Shown one piece after another: positions 16,566 to 24,364 of a stretch of DNA of 48,569 bases. The stretch spans positions 1-48,569 of the forward strand of contig CAYLHG010000013.1 in assembly GCA_964383495.1 (NCBI GenBank), given 5' to 3'. Positions within the stretch are counted from its first letter, which is position 1. Each line of letters opens with the position of its first letter. This DNA comes from CAWKDC01 sp964383495 (GTDB taxonomy: Bacteria > Pseudomonadota > Gammaproteobacteria > JABCZS01). The notes below the pieces were generated by a model, which was given only the letters and a program-made list of their open reading frames with translations, searched no databases and was not told where the DNA came from. A program made the position numbers and the translations under genes.

Positions 16566-16639
16566 GGGAGTGACCTGCCCGGTTTTTTAGGACCAGAATT
16601 ACATAGAGAAATTTGCTCCACAGGCAGCTTAACTAGCCT

Positions 16640-16978
16640 TCACCACTCCACTAAAAATCCTCCCATCAATAACGTAATAATAAAACCCATATCATGAGCA
16701 AATAAAAATACAGATAAATATTGTAGCCATTTGGGTGGTTCTTTAACGTATTTAGGAAATCTTTTGCCTTCTCTTCTTCCCAATAAATGTGCAACCCATA
16801 CCCCCGCGCCTGCTGCACTATTTTCTAATGCAGAATAAGCAAATGGATAACTCATATATTTATTGTACAATTTAGAAAAAATCGGACTGGTGACCAGCCT
16901 TACTGGAAAATACATAAATAAAAAATATCCTCCAGCCATACCAACAATATACTCAAAAGTCGATAATGTTGTATCCAT
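16640..16978 (-). CDS. Small membrane protein, candidate immunity protein
   Basis: 112 aa starting at the ATG at 16978 behind CGGAGAGTGAG; a longer reading upstream is inside the previous gene and unlikely. It has a hydrophobic N-terminal helix (EYIVGMAGGYFLFMYFP), a middle Ala/Gly segment (NSAAGAGVWVAHLLG) and a C-terminal helix (FLFAHDMGFIITLLMGGF), so probably two or three membrane passes. Its start overlaps the end of the 638-aa gene by 26 bp, implying translational coupling. A small multi-pass membrane protein encoded directly after a protein with a glycine-zipper C-terminus is the usual arrangement for immunity to pore-forming antibacterial toxins. No family match is claimed. Confidence 0.65.
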   Translation of the reverse strand: MDTTLSTFEYIVGMAGGYFLFMYFPVRLVTSPIFSKLYNKYMSYPFAYSALENSAAGAGVWVAHLLGRREGKRFPKYVKEPPKWLQYLSVFLFAHDMGFIITLLMGGFLVEW

Positions 16979-18869
16979 ACTCACTCTCCGGATAGTTGAT
17001 TTTATGAAAAATAGACCCAATTTCTTCGCCAAGAAAATCCCCCGCATACGTCGCAGGTTGACTAAGCAGCGCAGTACCACCCACCACAAACACAATACTC
17101 CATCCCATCGTCAGAGGCGTTGCTACAGCTGCCAGCCCTGCAGCCAGTAAAGCACTTCCGCCAAGCCTTCCTGAAAAACCGCCCCATTCTTGATAGGTGA
17201 TTTTCCTACACTCATCTTCCCTTGCAATCGTGCATGCTTCTTGAATGTGCTGATGTGTTTTCCAGCCATCGAACCCAATGCCTAAATAGCCGGCTCCCTT
17301 CAGCCCCAAATTTACTTTCTGCACAGCAGCATATAAATCATCTAATGGAACCAAACGGCTTGCAGTCGGTACCCAACGTTGTATGCTTACAAAGGTTTCA
17401 TTCACTGCTTTTAAAAAACCATTGCGTGTTACATGCGTTCCTTCCATCAACGTGTCTAACATTCTGATAGCGCTCCTGTCCATTGCTTTCAATGCATCAT
17501 CCCTGGCTTCTTTAAAAATTGTATTATGCGCTAAGCTGTAATGATCGTTTATTTTTTTAATGCTTTTTTGATATTGCTCCATCGCCGCCTGCGCTGCTTG
17601 AGGAATCATTCCTGCTATTTCGGCGGGTGTTTGTGGAAAAATAGACACCTCATTATCTAACGCATAATAATCTTTTGTTTTTCCTACAGAAGGTGCGAAG
17701 CTACCCATCACTGAAAAGTGCTGGGCTAATAGGGCAGATGCTTCGTCGGATTGATTCAATCGCAATGCATTAATTTTTTTTGCGCTATTGTGCAAGTCGT
17801 ATTTGAATTTTCTAAACAGTTCATTTTCTTTGGGGAAAATGTATGCAATTTGTCCCGGCTCAATATGATTACCTAAATGTGAGTTTATGTTTTTAAAATG
17901 TTGAAAATGTGCTTCTGTTGCATTCACATAGATCGCTTGCACAAATTCAAACAGCTCATATTTTTTAGGCGCAATACAAAACAAAAAATCATCCAATTCG
18001 CCACGCGAAACAGGCTTTTCATAAAATGAAGTTGCGCTGGAGGCGGTGATTTGATGTAACATCAATTTGTATTTTTTTGTATTTTTAGGCGCGGCTTCGG
18101 TTAACATCGCTTGAGCAACTTTTCCTGCGGTTGCTTTGCCTTCTTTAATCAACCATTGTGCCGTATTGCTCGCCATTTCTACACGTGATTTGGCTTTGAC
18201 GAGTGCCTCAACATCAAAAGGCACGTTGATTCGGCAGTAGTGGTGTGATAGTGGCGCGCGTTTTTTGTTATCAAAAAACTCAAAACGATGTTGTGCATAA
18301 TACAATCTACATCGCACACGATGATACGGCGCATCATCCATTGTCACGATTGTTTGAACACGTTGAACTTGAACGGGCTGAAAAACACTTTGAAATTGAG
18401 GTGTTAATTTTCCTGCATCATCGATTCCGAATGTAATGACTAAAACCTCAGCTAGTGTTTCTAACGTGGTTAAATATTCAAATAATATACTGCTGACAAA
18501 AGAGATGGGAATTTCAAGTTCAAACCAGGAATGAATACGCTCAATCTCATCTTCTGCCATTGTTTCATTGTCTAACCCAGGAAAGGAAGCGTAAGGCTCA
18601 AACAGCCCGCGCGGGCGTTCAAACTTTTCATACCATGCGCGGGTGCCTTCCTCATAGAAACGCATATCACCCAACGTTTCTGAAGCAATACTCATGCAAA
18701 TACGGCGGCGCACGGTATGCACATAATGCAGGGCGGAAAAAGAAATGACATCAATGGCACCGTACAATTGTGGGTGCCCATAATAAGGATGCGTAGGGTT
18801 ACGTGCATTATGAATGTTTACTAATTGATAATCGTGCCCATAAAACCAGGCGAATGTGCTTAATGCCAT
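16953..18869 (-). CDS. 638-aa putative pore-forming antibacterial effector
   Basis: The N-terminal half is polar with aromatic-rich motifs (FAWFYGHDYQLVN, HPQLYG). A LysM-like turn GNHIEPGQIAYIFP lies at about 334-346, a helical middle at 415-500, then NLGLKGAGYLGIGFDGWKTH and a Cys pair (EACTIAREDEC). A Gly/Ala-rich hydrophobic C-terminal block (562-620) contains GGFSGRLGGSALLAAGLAAV and FVVGGTALL. I recall a similar order (LysM-like turn, GYLGI-x-x-DG, Cys pair, glycine zipper) in putative type VI secretion effectors of Pseudomonas and relatives. That resemblance is from memory and unverified. No secretion genes are present, so the export route is unknown. The small membrane protein overlapping its 3' end fits an immunity partner. 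An AAGGGA site precedes the ATG. Confidence 0.6.
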   Translation of the reverse strand: MALSTFAWFYGHDYQLVNIHNARNPTHPYYGHPQLYGAIDVISFSALHYVHTVRRRICMSIASETLGDMRFYEEGTRAWYEKFERPRGLFEPYASFPGLDNETMAEDEIERIHSWFELEIPISFVSSILFEYLTTLETLAEVLVITFGIDDAGKLTPQFQSVFQPVQVQRVQTIVTMDDAPYHRVRCRLYYAQHRFEFFDNKKRAPLSHHYCRINVPFDVEALVKAKSRVEMASNTAQWLIKEGKATAGKVAQAMLTEAAPKNTKKYKLMLHQITASSATSFYEKPVSRGELDDFLFCIAPKKYELFEFVQAIYVNATEAHFQHFKNINSHLGNHIEPGQIAYIFPKENELFRKFKYDLHNSAKKINALRLNQSDEASALLAQHFSVMGSFAPSVGKTKDYYALDNEVSIFPQTPAEIAGMIPQAAQAAMEQYQKSIKKINDHYSLAHNTIFKEARDDALKAMDRSAIRMLDTLMEGTHVTRNGFLKAVNETFVSIQRWVPTASRLVPLDDLYAAVQKVNLGLKGAGYLGIGFDGWKTHQHIQEACTIAREDECRKITYQEWGGFSGRLGGSALLAAGLAAVATPLTMGWSIVFVVGGTALLSQPATYAGDFLGEEIGSIFHKINYPESEYGYNIIDF

Positions 18870-19043
18870 GTTATTATTCCCTTATCTTTCTTTAGGAATT
18901 ATGAAGGGAACGAAAAATTTTTACAACAGTATCATTTAAAAATTTGCAAACATAATGCTCGGTTAGCGGCTCTAGGTCATATTTACCTAGTTATAGCCCT
19001 AGAGTTAAGGGCATTGTTGATAAATGACGAAGGCAAAGAAGAT

Positions 19044-19118
19044 TGGTAGGCACGAGTGGGATCGAACCACCGACCACCACGATGTCAACGTGGTGCTCTA
19101 CCACTGAGCTACGTGCCT
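19044..19118 (-). tRNA. tRNA-Val(GAC), copy 1
   Basis: Complete cloverleaf on the minus strand: acceptor AGGCACG/CGTGCCT, D-stem GCTC/GAGC, anticodon stem CCACG/CGTGG with loop TTGACAT (anticodon GAC), T-arm GGTGG-TTCGATC-CCACT, and an encoded CCA at 19044-19046. It is identical to the copy at 24158-24232. The exact repeat containing it begins at the CCA end. Both copies look functional. Confidence 0.96.
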
Positions 19119-19250
19119 ATGGACATTCTACGCAGAAGATAACAAAGTTATGAGAGGATTGCAACCCAACATTACTCCCTCACCTCTAAATTCAACTCTC
19201 CATGACAATGCTTATACTTCTTCCCAGAGCCACAAAAACAAATTTCATTA
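19044..19250. repeat. 207-bp direct repeat, left copy (tRNA-Val plus secA 3' end)
   Basis: Identical, base for base as far as I can read, to 24158-24364. It starts exactly at the encoded 3' CCA of tRNA-Val and ends inside the sequence for the secA zinc-binding tail. Beyond 19250 similarity continues but decays (13 of 21 bases over the next codons), then stops. Confidence 0.92.
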
Positions 19251-19303
19251 TGCCCTATGCTGCGGAAACAAGACGGATGACCACGGTGGTAAGGATCATT
19301 CAT
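19172..19303 (-). pseudogene. secA 3'-end remnant or 43-aa SEC-C mini-protein
   Basis: The last 26 residues equal those of the intact SecA (NEICFCGSGKKYKHC onward, same TAA). The preceding FRSIGH is a diverged version of SecA FRKMGR. Further upstream the reading frame stays open and begins with an ATG at 19303 (MNDPYHRGHPS). So this is either a truncated secA tail carried with the duplicated tRNA, or a small intact protein with a zinc-binding SEC-C motif (C-x-C...H-C-H). The ribosome-binding site is weak (TGAAG). I favour a remnant, because nothing else of secA is there. Confidence 0.6.
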
Positions 19304-19477
19304 CTTCAAAAAAAGATAGCGATGGTGCATAGTATAATTTAATAACTTATTGCTTAATGATAGCTAATAAAGCGGCGCTAGAAAATCTTTGATAAGCAGC
19401 AGGGAAAGTAAGATATTGTTTTTTAAGATAATACTAATAAGTTAAAAAATAATAGTTAGCTAAATACTCTATTTTTA

Positions 19478-19486
19478 TGCTATAAT
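19478..19486 (+). promoter_or_regulatory. Extended -10 promoter of the 1520-aa gene
   Basis: TGC-TATAAT (19478-19486) is a perfect -10 hexamer with a TGn extension, 40 bp before the ATG, in a very AT-rich 190-bp stretch. No good -35 is seen at 16-18 bp, which an extended -10 does not need. Confidence 0.5.
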
Positions 19487-19526
19487 AACATAAGGGAATG
19501 CTCCAAGGAAATAAGGAAAGGTGAAA

Positions 19527-22500
19527 ATGCGGTACAATTTTAAATCCCTCAAAAAGCTTTCTAACGATGAGCTACCGAGCATCGTCGCAGATTTATGGAC
19601 GCACGTTTATAGCACACCTTATCGCTCTGGCAAAAAACGGGTTATCCACGGTATAGCGCATGTTGTGAGAGCAAGTATCCTGGGTGCAGCAGGATATAAT
19701 TTAATGTACGCAGCAGGGCTTGAGGGGACACATGATTTAAGTGATGTTGAACGTGCGGAAGAAATTAGGCTCATTCAAGTTGCCTTATTACTACATGATT
19801 CAGGCGCTGAAAGTGATGATAAGGATATACATGATAATGACAATGCTTTGAATGTATACGACTATCTCGTTAATAGGCTGAATGTCTCCCCTGAAAAAGC
19901 GCAAAAAATAGCAGAGGCCACACGCAATAAGGATTGGCGAAAAAATAAAGATGAAATATATTACAAATTTAATATAGATAGTTCAGGAAACGCTTTCTTT
20001 CAAGAAATAAAAAATGTTAAAACAGTTTCAGATGAGATTGAGCGTTTAAGATTAGCTATCCAGTATGGCGATGGGATAGACTACTTGCGTACGCGCAACC
20101 CATTTGATATTGCTTATCTACAACTTCACCAAAAGCATAAAAATAATATTTTGATTTCTTCAGCTACAGAAACTCTACTGATTGAAAATCGTCGTCTCTG
20201 TCATGCCTTTCACAAGCAAATGAATGGAAGCCCAAAAGAAAGTATGGATTGTAACGGTGCAGAAGCTTATCAATTTGCGCGAGAACAGATGCACACACCA
20301 GTTTCTCTAGAAGTAAAAGATCATAAAGCACCTTTAATCGAATATTTGTACCACGAAGGTATCTCTGAGAAATTAGATATTCAACTTATAACAAACCCAA
20401 CTCAAAAAACAAATGATGCGATGATTGATTCCTTTTATGGATTTAACCCCAATCAAAATAATGCTGTTTTATATCGCGGCATTTATCAACCTACAAAATT
20501 TTTCAAAAGAACTTATGATACTAAAGATTACGGTAAGTTAACGCATGCCGGTTATGAAAGATATAAAATTGATAGAAAACCAGGTGGTCAGAGCAAAAGT
20601 AGAAAAGAAGAAAAATCGCTCGAAAAGGAAGGAAACCCATTACGCTCTTTAAGTTTTGCAGCGCCTGGAGCCAAAGTATTTACAGGTGTTGGATTTGGCA
20701 TTTTAATGAGCGATCCGAACCATATCATCCTTAATTCTGCTAGCAAAAAAAATGCCCATACAGGATATGGTAAAAAAGAAAAATATAAAATGAAAGTAGA
20801 AAAAATAATGAGCTCGGAAGACAGCGAAGGAACATTAAGAAAAGACATTGATCTCATTCAGAAATTAATTAAAAATGGCGGAGGTGCTCAAGAGCACACA
20901 GAGCTGACAGGTACTATCAAGGGTTATGACGCAATACTTTACACAAGTGATGACATCGGAAGGGATTCCAGCTCCGCTGATATCCGGTTATTAGAAGCTC
21001 TATTTCTCAGAGATGAAGTACTGGATGAAACAAAAAAGCAGCTAGATATATATGAATTTTCATGCATTAACTCATATATGCTTAAGAAAGATATCACTGA
21101 AGATTTGATCATTGAATCGTCCAAGAGGTCTGTTTTACATGCTGCCAAGCAAATGGCCTTAGAAAACAAGACTGATCTAAATGAGCTAATGAGCTTATCC
21201 TCTATAAATTTACTAGAAAAATTTATGTGGAAATCTTCAATTCCCTGGTATTTTTATTATTCTGAAAATCTTAAAGAAAAACTGTTTTCAGCACTTAGCA
21301 GTTTTGATCAAGAAAAAAACAACTTTCTTATAAAGTTTATTGAAAATTTTGAACCCAGTCTTGATACTCTTAACGAAAGCACCATCGATACCTCGATGAG
21401 ATTTTTGATATTTTCCTCTAGGGAATCTCCAAACCAGTCTGACAAGACAATCATATTGTCTGTCTTGAATAGTCTTCTGACGTATCAGGACCACCAGTTA
21501 TCAACACTTGATCGGGCAACGGCATTGCTTGAAATATCAAAAAAAAGCAATCAATATCAAACATTAATCAAAAAAACTTTATCAAGCTGGATTTGTTCAT
21601 ATGAGATAAATTTTATCCCATATAGCAGGCTGAGTGCATTTATCTCAATTATTATAAAAATTAACATTTACTCAGAACCAATCAATCAAAAAATTCTTTT
21701 ACTCATTAAATCTGGCATTGATGATTACATGAGAGGCAAGGCAGCCAATGAGTGCAATATTGATGACATATCTATCCAGGATGCATTAGGACACACTTCT
21801 GATAAACTTCCCGAAACGCTAAAAAAAGAATTAGAACAATATTTTAGTGAAAATATGCGTACTTTCAGTTATTATAGGAATAATAACATCACCACCCCAA
21901 ATGGAATACGAAAAGAAAAAAACGTACTTCCTATCAATCAAATTCCAGCAGAAGAATTAATATTAGAAATCTCAAATAACTTCACTAATTTATCCGAACT
22001 CAAAGATCATGCAGAAAAAGAAAAAATAATCATTAAAATAAAAGACCAATTATTATTGGTCGCAAGAAAAGTTGATAAAGAATCAGATCTAGAACAGTTT
22101 AAAACTGCAATTAAAAATCTCAAAAAGATAGATACTAAGTTTAATCAATATCGATCAATGCTTTTGCTTGCTTCCATGGAAGAAGGAAACAAACTCAGCA
22201 TGCCATTCTTGGCAACAAATGCATTCACTGATATCTATGAAGTAACTTATTTTGCAAAACACTTGCATTGCGAAAATATGAGCATTGAGTCAATTGAGTT
22301 TATCAGTAAAGACAGCAAAATTTTTGCATCACAACTCGAACACAACTTGCTTCTCAGGGCTTGCAAATCAAGAAATTTGTCTCTGACAGAAGCTTTATTA
22401 TCTGATAATTATCGAGATCGCTATGTTAATCACCATTCTTTACATTTAGGTGAGAGAAATATATTTGGAATAACGCATACTGCATTGGATCTTGCCATTG

Positions 22501-24089
22501 ATGCTTTGATAAATGAAAAAGATCCTATATTAAAACAAAGATGGTTCAATATAGTGGATGATTTATTTAAATCAGGCGCTAAAATTGAACAATATAAACA
22601 CCCCAGAAGTATCACTGGGGTAAAAAACCCTGTGCATTATTCAAGATTATTGCATTATATTTTGTCGAGACAGTCATATCCGCTAACTGAAGAAAACAAC
22701 AAAGATAGTGATGATACCATCACTGATGTTCATTCAGATATTAGAGAATATCTACACTGGTGCTTTCAATCCTATCACATTAACGGGCTGGCCGCCGTCA
22801 TTCGTTCGGGTGATTTCATTAAAGTGATGGATGAGGATTGCATTAAAAGAAATGAAAACATTTCAATTCACGCTTTCCACCTAAGTCCTTTGAAAGATAT
22901 ATTTTCAGGCGAAATTTTTTACCCACCCCTGCTTCCAGACATGTTAAATCCTGATGAAAAGAAAATGTATGAAATGATGGCTGCATTTTTCGCACTCAAT
23001 CTGTCTCCACTACGTAGCGGTAGCCTTTTTGATAAAAATCCATATTATGTGCCTTCTTTATCTGATGATATGAAAAAATGGTTATCAATGTATGCTCAAC
23101 GTGAGCCAGCCTTAGCTGCCGCACTCATTGATTTGCAATTTCAGATTTGTGAGTATCATCATGGTTTAGAAAATCAATCTTCAAAAAACCCTCTGTCTCC
23201 TGCAGCAGAAATAGCATTGTTAAGCAACATAATGGAATCATTAGATCTCGGCGATTCCTATCATCCTATTAAAGCAGTGATTTCTGATAAAGCATCGCAG
23301 ATAATTTATAATAGTAATAATAATATCATGCGAAATCCAAAAATTTTAAATCAATTAAAAAAAGTAGGCATTATTCCTGAGGCATCTCAAAATGAGATAT
23401 CTAGCATCACAAATCTCGACAACAATAATACAACCCTTGGTGAAGCTGGAGTATTTGTTGCACAGGATAACAATATCGTGCATGTAGGTTTTTCCTCTCC
23501 CTTATTAAAAATCATTTTCACTAAATTTCATTCCTACCAAAACGAATATAACGTCAACAATGAAACATTTAACATGTTATCGATACAATTTAATAAAAAT
23601 TTTATGCAAAATATCAAATCTTCCGGACAACCCATAGATTTAAAAGCCTTATCTGATTTAACTGCTCCTTGTGAAATTATGGCATTATATCGGCATTGTT
23701 TAACGTCAGGCGATATTTTACCTTCCGACTCTCCAGGTTTTTCATTCACTCAGAGGCCCGAGAATATGCTATTAACTGCTTTAAAAAAACGAGTGCTTAC
23801 ACTGGCTTATGAATCAGGAAACCCTCAAAAATTTTTCAAAAAAAATTATAATTTTCTATTTACTCTATTAAACCATCACCGGCAAGCAGGAAAAAGCTTT
23901 CGATATTGGGCTACTTCAGAATGGAAGCGTGATTCTACCCCCTCTACAATCACTGCAATATTGGCTCATACGCTTTATGATCCTTCCTCTTCCGAGAAAG
24001 ATGTCAATGAAGCGTTAGAAACAATGAGGCACATGATTGGTGAAGAAAAAACAGTATTACCAACGGTAAGGTCTCGTCAAAAAATGTAG
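19527..24089 (+). CDS. 1520-aa SidE-like protein: HD/PDE-type N-terminus, possible ADP-ribosyltransferase, ankyrin-like region
   Basis: Large accessory protein, starting at the ATG at 19527 after AAGGAAAGG. Residues about 38-200 carry an HD-type phosphohydrolase signature: HGIAHVVR (41-48), LLHDSGAE (89-95), IANKD-like EATRNKD and GDGIDYLRTRNPFDIAYL (181-198). This order resembles the phosphodiesterase domain of the Legionella SidE family, whose fold relates to HD-GYP enzymes. Residues 312-480 follow the R-S-E pattern of ADP-ribosyltransferases: LYRG (R317), RSLSF (373-377) and AQEHTEL (454-460). The last is not a clean ExE. PDE followed by ART is the SidE order, but the N-terminal deubiquitinase domain is absent. 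Around 945-1030 there is ankyrin-like sequence (LLRACKSRNLSLTEALL, HTALDLAI, LFKSGAKIE). The gene is AT-rich and bracketed by duplicated tRNA-Val/secA tails. The middle and C-terminus are unassigned. Confidence 0.7.
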   Translation: MRYNFKSLKKLSNDELPSIVADLWTHVYSTPYRSGKKRVIHGIAHVVRASILGAAGYNLMYAAGLEGTHDLSDVERAEEIRLIQVALLLHDSGAESDDKDIHDNDNALNVYDYLVNRLNVSPEKAQKIAEATRNKDWRKNKDEIYYKFNIDSSGNAFFQEIKNVKTVSDEIERLRLAIQYGDGIDYLRTRNPFDIAYLQLHQKHKNNILISSATETLLIENRRLCHAFHKQMNGSPKESMDCNGAEAYQFAREQMHTPVSLEVKDHKAPLIEYLYHEGISEKLDIQLITNPTQKTNDAMIDSFYGFNPNQNNAVLYRGIYQPTKFFKRTYDTKDYGKLTHAGYERYKIDRKPGGQSKSRKEEKSLEKEGNPLRSLSFAAPGAKVFTGVGFGILMSDPNHIILNSASKKNAHTGYGKKEKYKMKVEKIMSSEDSEGTLRKDIDLIQKLIKNGGGAQEHTELTGTIKGYDAILYTSDDIGRDSSSADIRLLEALFLRDEVLDETKKQLDIYEFSCINSYMLKKDITEDLIIESSKRSVLHAAKQMALENKTDLNELMSLSSINLLEKFMWKSSIPWYFYYSENLKEKLFSALSSFDQEKNNFLIKFIENFEPSLDTLNESTIDTSMRFLIFSSRESPNQSDKTIILSVLNSLLTYQDHQLSTLDRATALLEISKKSNQYQTLIKKTLSSWICSYEINFIPYSRLSAFISIIIKINIYSEPINQKILLLIKSGIDDYMRGKAANECNIDDISIQDALGHTSDKLPETLKKELEQYFSENMRTFSYYRNNNITTPNGIRKEKNVLPINQIPAEELILEISNNFTNLSELKDHAEKEKIIIKIKDQLLLVARKVDKESDLEQFKTAIKNLKKIDTKFNQYRSMLLLASMEEGNKLSMPFLATNAFTDIYEVTYFAKHLHCENMSIESIEFISKDSKIFASQLEHNLLLRACKSRNLSLTEALLSDNYRDRYVNHHSLHLGERNIFGITHTALDLAIDALINEKDPILKQRWFNIVDDLFKSGAKIEQYKHPRSITGVKNPVHYSRLLHYILSRQSYPLTEENNKDSDDTITDVHSDIREYLHWCFQSYHINGLAAVIRSGDFIKVMDEDCIKRNENISIHAFHLSPLKDIFSGEIFYPPLLPDMLNPDEKKMYEMMAAFFALNLSPLRSGSLFDKNPYYVPSLSDDMKKWLSMYAQREPALAAALIDLQFQICEYHHGLENQSSKNPLSPAAEIALLSNIMESLDLGDSYHPIKAVISDKASQIIYNSNNNIMRNPKILNQLKKVGIIPEASQNEISSITNLDNNNTTLGEAGVFVAQDNNIVHVGFSSPLLKIIFTKFHSYQNEYNVNNETFNMLSIQFNKNFMQNIKSSGQPIDLKALSDLTAPCEIMALYRHCLTSGDILPSDSPGFSFTQRPENMLLTALKKRVLTLAYESGNPQKFFKKNYNFLFTLLNHHRQAGKSFRYWATSEWKRDSTPSTITAILAHTLYDPSSSEKDVNEALETMRHMIGEEKTVLPTVRSRQKM

Positions 24090-24157
24090 AGGTCCCCGAA
24101 CAATTACTATCCATGCAAATCGGGAGAAAAACCTGATTGATTAGGGACGCATCGATC

Positions 24158-24232
24158 TGGTAGGCACGAGTGGGATCGAACCACCGACCACCACGATGTC
24201 AACGTGGTGCTCTACCACTGAGCTACGTGCCT
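24158..24232 (-). tRNA. tRNA-Val(GAC), copy 2
   Basis: Identical to the copy at 19044-19118, with the same GAC anticodon and encoded CCA (24158-24160). It follows the intact secA by 53 bp on the same strand and is probably the ancestral copy; its 3' end faces the 1520-aa gene. Confidence 0.96.
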
Positions 24233-24364
24233 ATGGACATTCTACGCAGAAGATAACAAAGTTATGAGAGGATTGCAACCCAACATTACTCCCTCACCTC
24301 TAAATTCAACTCTCCATGACAATGCTTATACTTCTTCCCAGAGCCACAAAAACAAATTTCATTA
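24158..24364. repeat. 207-bp direct repeat, right copy (tRNA-Val plus secA 3' end)
   Basis: Partner of 19044-19250. The offset between copies is 5114 bp. This copy contains the genuine secA stop codon and the last 26 codons of the intact gene. Confidence 0.92.

Noticed and set aside
19150..19332. Twin plus-strand ORFs starting MRGLQPN (also at 24264)
   Set aside because: Antisense to the secA tail in both repeat copies; they recur only because the DNA is duplicated.
19251..24157. Integrase, transposase or att core inside the tRNA-bracketed region
   Set aside because: Only one large ORF is present; no recombinase motif seen, so I do not call a mobile element outright.
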